From NCBI GenBank assembly GCA_000720805.1, contig JODI01000095.1:1-28815 (forward strand): DNA of 28,815 bases, given 5' to 3'. Of the stretch, positions 15,454 to 23,055 are shown piece after piece. The notes beneath the pieces are model-generated. The model saw only the letters and a list, made by a program, of their open reading frames with translations, was not told where the DNA came from and searched no databases. This DNA is from Streptomyces violaceoruber (lineage in GTDB: Bacteria > Actinomycetota > Actinomycetes > Streptomycetales > Streptomycetaceae). The stretch's first letter is position 1, and every line of letters starts with the position of its first letter. A program made the position numbers and the translations under genes.

Positions 15454-15828
15454 TTGAGTCCCCTGAGAATCGACCTCGCCTGGCTCCTCCTGCTCGCCGA
15501 ACAGCAGACTCCCGGCGACCCCCAGGTCGCCGACTGGGGTGCCCTGGTCGCGGCCGTCGCACGCCACCAGGCCGCGATCCTCGACGTCCCCGTCTACGAC
15601 AGTCCGCACGCCCGCGCCGCCGCCCTGCTCCAACTCCTCATCCACGTCCCCGCGCTGGAGCGCTCCAACGCCCTGTTCGCCTCCGCCGTCGCCTACGCGT
15701 ACCTCGTCGCCAGCGGCCTGAAGGTCGTCACCTCGCCCGAGCAGGTCCGCGACCTTGCCCGGCTGGTCAAGAGCGGTGAGGCGTCCGTGGACGACATCGC
15801 GCGGGAACTGCGCCAGTGGAGTCTGTGA
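15454..15828 (+). CDS. Fic/Doc-fold toxin-like protein with degenerate Fic motif
   Basis: All-helical protein of 124 aa resembling the Doc branch of Fic proteins, as seen in LLQLLIHVPALERSNALFASAVAYAYLVASG. The position of the catalytic Fic motif HPFxxGNxR is occupied by HVPALERSN (about residues 64-72): the His is kept, but the Phe, Gly-Asn and terminal Arg pattern is lost. Nucleotide or phosphate transfer as in active Fic/Doc enzymes therefore seems unlikely. The start is uncertain: the TTG at 15454, 4 bp after the RHH stop, fits homologue length, while a GTG at 15427 would overlap the RHH gene by 23 bases. This kind of pair is widespread in Streptomyces, and databases label it a Fic-family toxin component. 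Confidence 0.75.
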   Translation: MSPLRIDLAWLLLLAEQQTPGDPQVADWGALVAAVARHQAAILDVPVYDSPHARAAALLQLLIHVPALERSNALFASAVAYAYLVASGLKVVTSPEQVRDLARLVKSGEASVDDIARELRQWSL

Positions 15829-15897
15829 TCACCGATCACCGATCACCGACACAGACCACCGATCACCGATCCCTGATCCCTGATCACCGCTCACCGA
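15827..15897. repeat. Heptamer GATCACC tandem repeat between convergent genes
   Basis: The gap between the convergent stops of the Fic-like gene (15828) and the methyltransferase gene (15884) is filled by degenerate copies of GATCACC/GATCCCT with a mostly seven-base period. The array includes the stop codons of both genes: TGATCACC supplies the Fic-like TGA, and the minus-strand stop is read from TGATCACC at 15881. There is no stable terminator hairpin besides what the repeats themselves can form. Confidence 0.8.
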
Positions 15898-16579
15898 GGG
15901 ACGGGCGCCACGCGGTGCCCAGCACGCAGTACGAGGTGGGCAGCTTCGGCCCCTTCTCCGGCATCAACATCCGCCGGTAGGGGCCGAGTTCGAAGCCGGC
16001 CGCCCGCAGTGCGGCGACCGGGTCGCGGGACAGATGACAGCCGCCGCTCAGCGGCGGCCACAGCGTGCGGTCGAGCGCGCGCTGGGTGAGGGTCATCGCC
16101 CGGCCGCCGCCCCGGCCGTGCTCGAAGAACCGCACCTCACCGCCCGGCCGCAGCACCCGCCGTATCTCCCCGAGAGCACGCGGCAGATCCCGCACACTGC
16201 ACAGCACAAGGGAGATCACCGCCGCGTCGAAGGCCTCGCTCTTGACCGGCAGCGCCTCCGCCGCACCCGGGACGACGTCGACGGGCACCTCGCACCGCAT
16301 GGCGGCGTCCACCGCGTACTTCCTCAGCACGCGCTCCGGTTCGATCGCCACGACCTCCGAGACCGTGCCCGGACAGTGCGCGAAATTCAGACCGTTGCCC
16401 GCGCCGACCTCGATCACCCGCCCGGACAGCCCGGTGAGCAGCCTCTCGCGCACCCGGCCCATGCCCGTCCTGGTCTCGACGCCGACACTGATCCGGGCGT
16501 AGCAGCGGGCGAACAGCGGGTGGCGGACCAGATCCCCGGCCGGCTTCCCGGAGCCGGTGGACCGCAGCGGCAGCGGCAT
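15884..16579 (-). CDS. Class I SAM-dependent methyltransferase
   Basis: Methyltransferase of 231 aa with a Rossmann fold. Motif I is VIEVGAGNGLNF, motif II is the acidic VVAIEPE, the post-II region is GAAEALPVKSEAFDAAVISLVLCSV, and motif III is RVLRPGGEVRFFEHG. FEHGRGGG and the C-terminal pattern GGCHLSRDP and GFELG resemble the METTL7/Methyltransf_11 thiol- or small-molecule methyltransferase group, so the substrate is a guess at best. The start is the ATG at 16579, with GAGAGG upstream. It is convergent with the Fic-like gene and 73 bp downstream of bioD on the same strand. Confidence 0.9.
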   Translation of the reverse strand: MPLPLRSTGSGKPAGDLVRHPLFARCYARISVGVETRTGMGRVRERLLTGLSGRVIEVGAGNGLNFAHCPGTVSEVVAIEPERVLRKYAVDAAMRCEVPVDVVPGAAEALPVKSEAFDAAVISLVLCSVRDLPRALGEIRRVLRPGGEVRFFEHGRGGGRAMTLTQRALDRTLWPPLSGGCHLSRDPVAALRAAGFELGPYRRMLMPEKGPKLPTSYCVLGTAWRPSLGER

Positions 16580-16652
16580 GGCAACCTCTCTCGCAGGCGG
16601 GCCTCACCACGATTCTCCCCCGGACGGGGCCGTCGCATCCCCGGCCGTCACG

Positions 16653-17390
16653 TCACTCGATGACAGTTCGGGCGGGGGGAGTCTGGAGCCTGCGGAACGC
16701 CTCCGCGTCCCACGTGCCGCCCAGCCGTGGCGCGAGCCAACCTGGCGCCGCGGCGCGGAAGCGGGCGGGGTCGAGCGCGCCGGCGCCGGCGGGCAGGGCG
16801 CCGAGCAGCGGGGCGCCGGAGACGTCCGGGAGGTCGGCCAGATTGCAACGCGACGCCAGATCCGGCGCCTCGGGCCAGCTCCCGATCACCACACCGGCCA
16901 AGTCGAGCCCACGTGAGCGCAGTTCACGGGCCGTCAGTTCCGTCGTGTTCAACGTGCCGAGGCCCGCCGGTGCCACGACCAGGACCGGAGCTCCCAGCGA
17001 CTGCGCCGCGTCGGCCAGTGTCCCGCCCGCCGCGTCGAACCGGACGAGCAGTCCGCCCGCCCCCTCGACCAGCACCAGATCGTGGTCGGTGGCCAGTTTG
17101 GCGGCGGCCTCGGCGATCTCCCGCGGGTGCACCGGTGCCCGCCCGGCCCGCCGGGCCGCCGTCGCCGGTGCCAACGGGTCGGGGTACCGGGCGAGTTCCG
17201 TCGCCGTGACGGCGCCCGCGAGCCGTGCCACCTCTTCGGCGTCCCCGGGCTCGTCCGGTCGTACGCCCGTCTGCGCGGCCTTCAGCACGGCCACCGTCCG
17301 GCCGGCCGCGAGGGCGGCCGCGGCGACGGCGGCGGTCGTCACCGTCTTGCCGATCTCCGTGCCCGTACCCGTGATCACCAGGACCGGCAT
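16653..17390 (-). CDS. bioD: Dethiobiotin synthetase
   Basis: Carboxylates and cyclises 7,8-diaminopelargonate to dethiobiotin with ATP and CO2, the third step of the cluster's pathway. Length is 245 aa, normal for the family. The P-loop GTGTEIGKT is at residues 8-16, the catalytic and substrate Lys lies in VAVLKAAQTG, and the conserved VLVEGAGGLLV loop and the nucleotide-binding region near LNTTELTARELR are present. The ATG at 17390 (MPVLVITG) has GGGAG at good spacing. An alternative ATG at 17408 adds MSGSDD. It follows bioA by 47 bp in the bioB-bioA-bioD operon. Confidence 0.95.
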   Translation of the reverse strand: MPVLVITGTGTEIGKTVTTAAVAAAALAAGRTVAVLKAAQTGVRPDEPGDAEEVARLAGAVTATELARYPDPLAPATAARRAGRAPVHPREIAEAAAKLATDHDLVLVEGAGGLLVRFDAAGGTLADAAQSLGAPVLVVAPAGLGTLNTTELTARELRSRGLDLAGVVIGSWPEAPDLASRCNLADLPDVSGAPLLGALPAGAGALDPARFRAAAPGWLAPRLGGTWDAEAFRRLQTPPARTVIE

Positions 17391-17437
17391 GTCATCACTC
17401 CCGCTCATCCTTGCCCCTGACTTCCGCGCACCTCGCC

Positions 17438-18718
17438 TCATCCCTCGCGTGCCGCCGCGCACACCGCCCGCGCGATCCGCGCCACGTCCGCGTCGCCGGT
17501 GACGTACGGCGGCATGGTGTAGATCAGGTCGCGGAACGGCCGCAGCCACACGCCCTCACGCACCGCTGCCTCCGTGGCCGCCCGCATGTCGACGGCGTGG
17601 TCGAGCTGGACGACACCGATCGCCCCGAGCACCCGTACGTCCGTCACCCCCGGCAGCCGGGCCGCCGGAGCCAGACCCTCCCGCAGCCCCGCCTCGATCC
17701 GCTTGATCTCGGACAGCCAGTCCTGGCCCAGCAACAGCTCGATGGAGGCGCAGGCGACGGACGCCGCCAGCGGGTTGCCCATGAACGTGGGGCCGTGGGC
17801 GAGCACCGGGACCTCGCCGCGCGAGATGCCGTCGGCCACACGCGCGGTGCACAACGTCGCCGCCATCGTCAGGTAGCCGCCGGTCAGCGCCTTGCCCACG
17901 CACATCACATCGGGCGTCACCGCCGCGTGATCCGCCGCGAACAGCGCGCCGGTACGCCCGAACCCGGTCGCGATCTCGTCGAACACCAGCAGCACGTCGT
18001 GCGCGTCGCACGCCTCGCGCAGCACCCGCAGATACGCGGGGGAGTGGAACCGCATCCCCCCGGCGCCCTGCACCACCGGCTCGACGATCACCGCGGCCAG
18101 TTCGCCGGCGTGCCGTGCGATCGCCGCGCGCAACTCCTGCGCGTACGACTCCTCGTACCCGGCGGGCGGCGCGTCCACGAAGACCTGCCGGGGCAGCACC
18201 CCGGACCACAACTCGTGCATCCCGCCCTCGGGATCGCACACCGACATCGGGTGCCAGGTGTCGCCGTGGTAGCCGCCACGCCAGGTCAACAGGCGCTGCT
18301 TCGACGGGCGGCCCAGTGAACGCCAGTACTGCAGGCACATCTTGACCGCGACCTCGACCGACACCGACCCCGAGTCGGCGAGGAAGACATGCTCCAGTCC
18401 GTCGGGCGACATGTCGACAAGAAGCTTCGCCAGCCGTACCGCCGGTTCGTGCGTGAGCCCGCCGAACATCACGTGGCTCATCCGCCCCAGCTGCTCGCGC
18501 ACGGCCTCGTTCAGCACCGGGTGGTTGTAGCCGTGGATCGCCGACCACCAGGACGACATGCCGTCGACCAGTTCGCCCGAACCGTCGGCCGGCCTCAACC
18601 GCACCCCGCTCGCCGCCTCCACGACGAGCGGTTCCTGACGGCCGGGCATCGGACCGTACGGATGCCACACGTGCCGCCGGTCCAGCTCCAGCAGCTCCGG
18701 CACGGTCAGGTCAGGCAT
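17438..18718 (-). CDS. bioA: Adenosylmethionine-8-amino-7-oxononanoate aminotransferase
   Basis: PLP enzyme of 426 aa that transfers the amino group of SAM to 7-keto-8-aminopelargonate. The SAM/KAPA-site motifs HVWHPYGPM and [14 protein letters not shown] are present, as are the PLP region [22 protein letters not shown] with the PLP-binding Asp (D247) and [10 protein letters not shown] with the Schiff-base Lys (K276). [16 protein letters not shown] sequence appears as [13 protein letters not shown]. The ATG at 18718 lies inside the end of bioB, with an 8-base overlap (ATGCCTGA), so translation is coupled to bioB. Confidence 0.97.
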   Translation of the reverse strand: MPDLTVPELLELDRRHVWHPYGPMPGRQEPLVVEAASGVRLRPADGSGELVDGMSSWWSAIHGYNHPVLNEAVREQLGRMSHVMFGGLTHEPAVRLAKLLVDMSPDGLEHVFLADSGSVSVEVAVKMCLQYWRSLGRPSKQRLLTWRGGYHGDTWHPMSVCDPEGGMHELWSGVLPRQVFVDAPPAGYEESYAQELRAAIARHAGELAAVIVEPVVQGAGGMRFHSPAYLRVLREACDAHDVLLVFDEIATGFGRTGALFAADHAAVTPDVMCVGKALTGGYLTMAATLCTARVADGISRGEVPVLAHGPTFMGNPLAASVACASIELLLGQDWLSEIKRIEAGLREGLAPAARLPGVTDVRVLGAIGVVQLDHAVDMRAATEAAVREGVWLRPFRDLIYTMPPYVTGDADVARIARAVCAAAREG

Positions 18719-19916
18719 TGGGCGCGAGGTCCGTTCCGGCACCCCGGCGGCGTACGGCGACGAGATCGGTACGGGGCTCGGCGGCGGCCGTCGCCGCCGG
18801 GAAGGAGCCGCACACGCCGCCCGCGCCCTCCCGCGAGCCGCACCCGCCGGCACCCTCGTGCGACCCGCAGCCCGCGTCCTCGTGGGACCCGCATCCGCCG
18901 CCCCCGGCCGACACCCGGTGCTCCGGCAGCGTCACCTGGTCCGTGCCCTCCACCTCGAACCCGGCGTCCGCGATCATCTCCAGGTCCGCCTTGCCGGCCT
19001 GGCCCTCGGTCGTCAGGTAGTCGCCGAGGAAGATCGAGTTGGCCAGGTGCAGGGCGAGGGGCTGCATCGTGCGCAGATGCACCTCGCGGCCGCCCGCGAT
19101 GCGTACCTCGACGTCCGGGCAGACGAACCGCACCATGGCCAGGATCCGCAGACACCGCTGCGGGGTGAGGTTCCACTCCTTGGCCAGCGGGGTGCCCTCG
19201 ACCGGGATGAGGAAGTTGACCGGAACCGAGTCCGGGTCCAGCGCGCGCAGCGAGAAGACGACGTCGACCAGGTCCTCGTCGCTCTCGCCCATGCCCGCGA
19301 TCAGCCCGGAGCACGCGGACAGCCCCGCCGCGTGCGCCTTGTGCACCGTGTCCACCCGATCGGCGTACGTGTGCGTGGTCGTGATGTCCGCGTACGTGCC
19401 CTCGGACGTGTTCAGGTTGTGGTTGTACGCGTCCGCGCCCGCCTCGCGCAGCCGCTCCGCCTGGCCGTCGGAGAGCAGGCCCAGGCAGGCGCACACCTCG
19501 ACGCCCTCGTTCTGCTCCTTGATCGTCTTGATGGTGTCGGAGACCCGGTCCACGTCCCGGTCGGTCGGCCCGCGTCCGGACGCGACCAGACAGACCCGCT
19601 TGGCGCCTCCCGCCAACCCGGCCGCCGCTGCCTTCGAGGCCTCGTCGGGCTTGAGCCAGGTGTACTTGAGGATGCCGGCGGTGGAGCCGAGCCGCTGGGA
19701 GCAGTAGGAGCAGTCCTCCGGGCACAGGCCCGACTTGAGGTTGACGAGATAGTTGAGTTTCACCCGTCGGCCGAACCAGTGCCGGCGCACCTTGCCGGCC
19801 GCGGCCACCACATCGAGCAGGTCGTCGTCGGAAGTGGCGAGAACGGCGAGCGCCTCCTCGCGGCTCGGCACCTCGCGCCGAAGCCCCTTGTCCATCAGCG
19901 TGTTCAGCAGGTCCAT
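18711..19916 (-). CDS. bioB: Biotin synthase with Cys/His-repeat C-terminal tail
   Basis: Radical-SAM enzyme that inserts sulfur into dethiobiotin. The [4Fe-4S] motif CPEDCSYC supplies C65, C69 and C72. [43 protein letters not shown] and the auxiliary [2Fe-2S] ligand region ([11 protein letters not shown], with the family's Arg) are intact. The length of 401 aa exceeds the usual 320-350. The extra C-terminus contains degenerate repeats of GCGSHEGAG with four Cys and two His, encoded by roughly 27-bp units at 18801-18906. The start is the ATG at 19916. It is first in the bioB-bioA-bioD operon and divergent from bioF. Confidence 0.96.
   Translation of the reverse strand: MDLLNTLMDKGLRREVPSREEALAVLATSDDDLLDVVAAAGKVRRHWFGRRVKLNYLVNLKSGLCPEDCSYCSQRLGSTAGILKYTWLKPDEASKAAAAGLAGGAKRVCLVASGRGPTDRDVDRVSDTIKTIKEQNEGVEVCACLGLLSDGQAERLREAGADAYNHNLNTSEGTYADITTTHTYADRVDTVHKAHAAGLSACSGLIAGMGESDEDLVDVVFSLRALDPDSVPVNFLIPVEGTPLAKEWNLTPQRCLRILAMVRFVCPDVEVRIAGGREVHLRTMQPLALHLANSIFLGDYLTTEGQAGKADLEMIADAGFEVEGTDQVTLPEHRVSAGGGGCGSHEDAGCGSHEGAGGCGSREGAGGVCGSFPAATAAAEPRTDLVAVRRRGAGTDLAPNA
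18801..18906 (-). repeat. 27-bp coding repeat in the bioB tail
   Basis: About three and a half in-frame copies on the minus strand encode [26 protein letters not shown] and GVCGSF. Each copy has one Cys and a CGS core; two carry a His. The block is Gly-rich, and its Cys/His content resembles a metal-ligand tail. Confidence 0.75.
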
Positions 19917-20064
19917 GAGAGTCGATCCTCGCTCAAGGAGCCGCCCGGGCCAAGGAGACATCGCCCACAGAATAGGGGGGTCGAAGATGTGGGTATCACC
20001 ACACACCGGTGGCCGGCCGCGCCATTAGTGTCTGTGCACTGCCTACAAAAGCCCTGGAGGACCG
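19917..20064. promoter_or_regulatory. bioB-bioF divergent promoter region
   Basis: The 148 bp between divergent bioB and bioF must drive the whole biotin pathway. For bioF the ribosome site GGAGG is 4 bases before the ATG, and TAGTGT at 20026-20031 is a plausible -10. For bioB a minus-strand TATTCT just upstream is a weaker -10 candidate. An eight-base palindrome CACCGGTG at 20004-20011 sits between them and could be a repressor site. I do not see a recognisable BirA or BioQ operator. Confidence 0.5.
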
Positions 20065-21192
20065 ATGGCGTTCGGCTGGATCGACGAGGAGGCGGAGCGA
20101 CGCCGCCGCGCCGGACTCGTACGGACGCTGCGCCCCCGCCCGGCCGACTCACCGCTGCTCGACCTCGCGAGCAACGACTACCTGGGCCTGGCCCGCCATC
20201 CGGAGGTCACCGAGGGCGCGGCCCGGGCCGCCCGCACCTGGGGCGGCGGTGCCACCGGCTCCCGGCTGGTCACCGGCACCACCGCGCTCCATGCCGAACT
20301 GGAACACGAACTGGCCGACTTCTGCGGTTTCGAGGCGGCCCTCGTCTTCTCGTCGGGCTACGCGGCCAACCTCGCCGCGGTCACCGCGCTCGCCCCGCAC
20401 GGCGCGCTGATCGTCTCCGACGCCGGTAACCACGCCTCCCTGATCGACGGCTGCCGGCTGGCCCGCGGCACCACCCAGGTCGTCGGGCACGCCGACCCGG
20501 ACGCCGTACGCAAGACCCTGCGCACCCACGAAGGACCGGCGGTCGTCGTGTCCGACACGGTGTTCTCGGTCGACGGCGACGCCGCCCCGCTGGCCGCGCT
20601 CGCCGAGGCGTGCCGGGACGGCGACGCGGGACTGGTCGTCGACGACGCCCACGGGCTGGGGGTCCTCGGCGACGGCGGCCGCGGCGCCCCGCACGCGGCG
20701 GGACTCGCGGGCGCCGACGACGTCGTCGTGACCGTCACGCTGTCCAAGTCGCTCGGCAGTCAGGGCGGTGCCGTGCTCGGCCCCGCCCGGGTGATCGACC
20801 ACCTGGTCAACGCGGCCCGGACGTTCATCTTCGACACGGGTCTCGCCCCCGCGGCGACCGGCGCGGCCCTGGCGGCCCTGCGGCTGCTGCGCCGTGAGCC
20901 GGAGCGGGCGGAGCGGGCGCGCGCGGTGGCGGCCGAACTCCACGCGCGCCTGACCACCGCGGGCCTTGAGGCCGTACGCCCCGACGCCGCGGTGGTCTCC
21001 GTGCGGGCGCCGTCCCCGGAGGCGGCCGTCGGCTGGGCGGCCGACTGCCGCACCGCCGGGCTGGCCGTGGGCTGCTTCCGTCCTCCTTCCGTCCCCGACG
21101 GCATCTCACGGCTACGGCTGACCGCCCGCGCGGATCTCTCCGCGGGGCAGATCGAACGCGCTGTACGAGTGATCGGTGAGACACGACCATGA
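20065..21192 (+). CDS. bioF: 8-amino-7-oxononanoate synthase
   Basis: PLP-dependent enzyme of 375 aa that condenses pimeloyl-ACP (or pimeloyl-CoA) with L-alanine to form KAPA, the first step of ring assembly. Family motifs: DLASNDYLGL, GGGATGSRLVTGT, VFSSGYAANL, SDAGNHASLIDG, DTVFSVDGD, VVDDAHGLGVLG (PLP Asp and His) and TLSKSLGSQGG with the Schiff-base Lys K228. The ATG at 20065 has GGAGG at good distance. It is transcribed away from bioB. No bioC or bioH (pimeloyl-ACP synthesis) gene is present in this window. Confidence 0.96.
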   Translation: MAFGWIDEEAERRRRAGLVRTLRPRPADSPLLDLASNDYLGLARHPEVTEGAARAARTWGGGATGSRLVTGTTALHAELEHELADFCGFEAALVFSSGYAANLAAVTALAPHGALIVSDAGNHASLIDGCRLARGTTQVVGHADPDAVRKTLRTHEGPAVVVSDTVFSVDGDAAPLAALAEACRDGDAGLVVDDAHGLGVLGDGGRGAPHAAGLAGADDVVVTVTLSKSLGSQGGAVLGPARVIDHLVNAARTFIFDTGLAPAATGAALAALRLLRREPERAERARAVAAELHARLTTAGLEAVRPDAAVVSVRAPSPEAAVGWAADCRTAGLAVGCFRPPSVPDGISRLRLTARADLSAGQIERAVRVIGETRP

Positions 21193-21230
21193 GTCGGCGT
21201 GACACGGCCGTGCGCCGCACATCGGCGGAC

Positions 21231-21280
21231 TGATCGAGACTGATCAGGGTTGATCAGAACCGATCCGGACTGGATGGGCT
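21231..21280. repeat. 10-bp GATC-core tandem repeat between convergent genes
   Basis: Five consecutive ten-base units run from 21231: TGATCGAGAC, TGATCAGGGT, TGATCAGAAC, CGATCCGGAC and TGGATGGGCT. They fill the gap between the convergent stops of bioF (21192) and the DUF397 gene (21282). The period is close to one helical turn. There is no other terminator-like hairpin in the gap. Confidence 0.7.
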
Positions 21281-21281
21281 G

Positions 21282-21509
21282 TCAGGACTGGAACGCGGCG
21301 GTGAATCCCGCCCAGCTCTCGGGGGAGAAGAGCAGCGCGGGTCCGGCCGGGTCCTTGGAGTCGCGTACGGCGAGCAGCCCGGCCCCACTGCCGGTGCCGG
21401 GCCGAGCCGTCTCGACGCAGTTGTTCGCTCCGGTGCTGTAACTGCTGCGCAGCCAGCACACGTCGTGCAGATCGTCACTGGAAGCCACGTGCCGAGGCAG
21501 GGCGGTCAT
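21282..21509 (-). CDS. DUF397 domain protein
   Basis: Small protein of 75 aa with the typical DUF397 features: an N-terminal DVCWLRSSYSTGANNCVETA block, a central VRDSKDPAGPALLF and the Trp in PESWAGFTAAF. These proteins are abundant in Streptomyces and partner HTH-DUF5753 regulators (the WhiJ system), and they may modulate the regulator. The ATG at 21509 follows GGAGG closely. It is 9 bp downstream of the HTH-DUF5753 gene on the same strand, so the two are co-transcribed. Confidence 0.93.
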   Translation of the reverse strand: MTALPRHVASSDDLHDVCWLRSSYSTGANNCVETARPGTGSGAGLLAVRDSKDPAGPALLFSPESWAGFTAAFQS

Positions 21510-21518
21510 GGTGCCTCC

Positions 21519-22379
21519 TTACGCGCCGCCACCTATTGCGGCGATGTAATCCAACGAGTCCTCGGGCGAAAGGGCGTGGAACTGAAGGGCGTTGAAGGCC
21601 TCGGTGTAGGCCTGGAGGTCTTCTTTCCGCTCGAGGTAGAGGCTACTCGTCAAGTGGTCGAGAACAACCACATCCAGATCAGATGTGCTCGAAAATGAGA
21701 AGATAACGAAAGGCCCGGTGACGCCGATGTGCGCTCCGGCGGCGAACGGCAGTACCTGTAACCGCACTTGGGGCAGTCGCGCCGCCTCGACCAGCCGCTC
21801 CAGCTGCCGCGTCATCATCTCGGGCCCGCCGACCTCGCGCCGCAGCACCGCCTCGTCCAGCACCGCGCTCAGCTCCAGCGGAGGTTGCGAGCGCAGCACG
21901 TCCTGTCTGGCCAACCGCACCTCGACCAGCGCGTCCAGGCGTTCGTCGTCCAGTCCGTCGACCGCCGCGCGGGTCACCGCCCGGGCGTACTCCGGGGTCT
22001 GCAGCAACCCCGGCACCACCGAGGTCTCCAGCGTGCGCATCGCACTCGCCTGTGACTCCAGGCTGATGAAGTCCCGGTACGTCGGCGGCAGTACGCCCCG
22101 GTACGCGTGCCACCAGTGGTGCCGTCCGGTACTCTCGTCCGACCCCGCCAACACCAGCAGTAACTCCCGCAGTTGGGAGTCCCGTACCGCGTAGGCGTCG
22201 AGCAGTAACCGCACATCCGCCGGTTTCACCCCGCTGGCGCCGGTCTCGATCCGGCTCACCTTCGACTGGTGCCAGCCCACCAGACGGGCCGCCTCACCAC
22301 TCGTGAACCCCGCACCGGTGCGCAACGCACGCAGTTCGGCGCCCAGTTTCCGGCGGCGCACCGCGGGACCGTGCTGCAT
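21519..22379 (-). CDS. WhiJ-like HTH-DUF5753 transcriptional regulator
   Basis: Regulator of 286 aa. An XRE-type helix-turn-helix occupies about residues 8-62 (LGAELRALRTGAGFTSGEAARLVGWHQSKVSRIETG). The rest is DUF5753 (about 95-280; VVPGLLQTPEYARAV, LSAVLDEAVLRREVGG, LQVLPFAAGAHIGVTGPFVIFSF, VVVLDHLTSSLYLE), probably ligand- or partner-sensing. The start is the ATG at 22379, preceded by AAGGAG. It forms an operon with DUF397 and diverges from an RsbW-like ATPase gene, the common three-gene layout linked in Streptomyces to developmental control (WhiJ, AbaA-like loci). It probably regulates itself through the palindromes in the shared upstream region. Confidence 0.94.
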   Translation of the reverse strand: MQHGPAVRRRKLGAELRALRTGAGFTSGEAARLVGWHQSKVSRIETGASGVKPADVRLLLDAYAVRDSQLRELLLVLAGSDESTGRHHWWHAYRGVLPPTYRDFISLESQASAMRTLETSVVPGLLQTPEYARAVTRAAVDGLDDERLDALVEVRLARQDVLRSQPPLELSAVLDEAVLRREVGGPEMMTRQLERLVEAARLPQVRLQVLPFAAGAHIGVTGPFVIFSFSSTSDLDVVVLDHLTSSLYLERKEDLQAYTEAFNALQFHALSPEDSLDYIAAIGGGA

Positions 22380-22450
22380 GGGCTACTCCTTACTCCAACC
22401 GAGGCACCCGAAAACGGTCTGCCGTCGTAGAGTTCACCGCTTCGAGGGAC

Positions 22451-22481
22451 AGATATATGCATATCTTGGTGGATCGCCACC
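22451..22481. promoter_or_regulatory. Candidate operators in the HTH/ATPase divergent region
   Basis: The 214-bp gap between the divergent HTH and ATPase genes contains a short AT-rich island in otherwise GC-rich DNA. AGATAT-ATGC-ATATCT (22451-22466) includes the perfect ten-base palindrome ATATGCATAT. Directly next to it is GGTGG-ATCG-CCACC (22468-22481). The pair is a strong operator candidate for the HTH-DUF5753 protein. Promoter boxes are not clear. Confidence 0.6.
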
Positions 22482-22593
22482 TGTGACCGCCCCGCTAGTG
22501 GCACTCTGGCGAACGAAGCACCAGTCCGGGACCGTACTCGAACCTTCCGCTCCGTGTCGGACTGCGGTCCCGTGGGAAAGGGACGACGTCGCC

Positions 22594-23052
22594 ATGGCAG
22601 ACCATCTGGAAGCATCCGTCACTCTGCCGAGCGATCCCGCCTCGGTCTCCGCGGCCCGAGCCTATGTCCGCACCACTTTGATGGAGTGGGGCCTGTCGCC
22701 GGACACGGAGATCGCCGACACCATCCGCCTCATCGTCTCCGAACTGACCACCAACGCCGTACAGCACACCCTCGGGCAGTCGCCCACCTTCACGGTGGAC
22801 CTCCAGCTCGACCGTGACGAACACCTGCGCATCGGTGTCACCGACAGCCACCCCCGCTTCCCCAGACGGCTGCCCGCCGCCGTCCAGCAGGACAACGGCC
22901 GGGGCATGGTGATCATCCGCTGGCTGACCGCCGAGTGCGGCGGCAAGCTCAGGATCCGCCCCACCCGCGAGGGCGGCAAGACGGTCCTCATCGAACTCCC
23001 CTGGACCGTCCCGGCCCAGCCGGTGCCGACGGCGGGACAGCAGGAACCGTAG
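22594..23052 (+). CDS. RsbW-like ATP-binding protein (anti-sigma/regulatory)
   Basis: HATPase_c-domain protein of 152 aa of the anti-sigma-factor serine-kinase kind. The N-box is IVSELTTNAVQHT, the G1 box is LRIGVTDSHPRFP, and G2 is NGRGMVIIRWLT. A C-terminal KTVLIELPW strand completes the domain. Such proteins bind ATP and phosphorylate or sequester anti-anti-sigma partners; many Streptomyces copies accompany WhiJ-type regulators and may act by protein binding alone. The start is the ATG at 22594. The gene ends 3 bp before the stop of the convergent lysR gene. Confidence 0.92.
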   Translation: MADHLEASVTLPSDPASVSAARAYVRTTLMEWGLSPDTEIADTIRLIVSELTTNAVQHTLGQSPTFTVDLQLDRDEHLRIGVTDSHPRFPRRLPAAVQQDNGRGMVIIRWLTAECGGKLRIRPTREGGKTVLIELPWTVPAQPVPTAGQQEP

Positions 23053-23055
23053 GAC

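Noticed and set aside
19917..20064. BirA or BioQ operator between bioB and bioF
   Set aside because: The region has a short palindrome CACCGGTG, but nothing that matches the known operator patterns well enough to name.
17411..20429. Long plus-strand frames across the biotin genes
   Set aside because: They are antisense to bioA and bioB, which have every catalytic motif in the minus frames; the plus frames have none.
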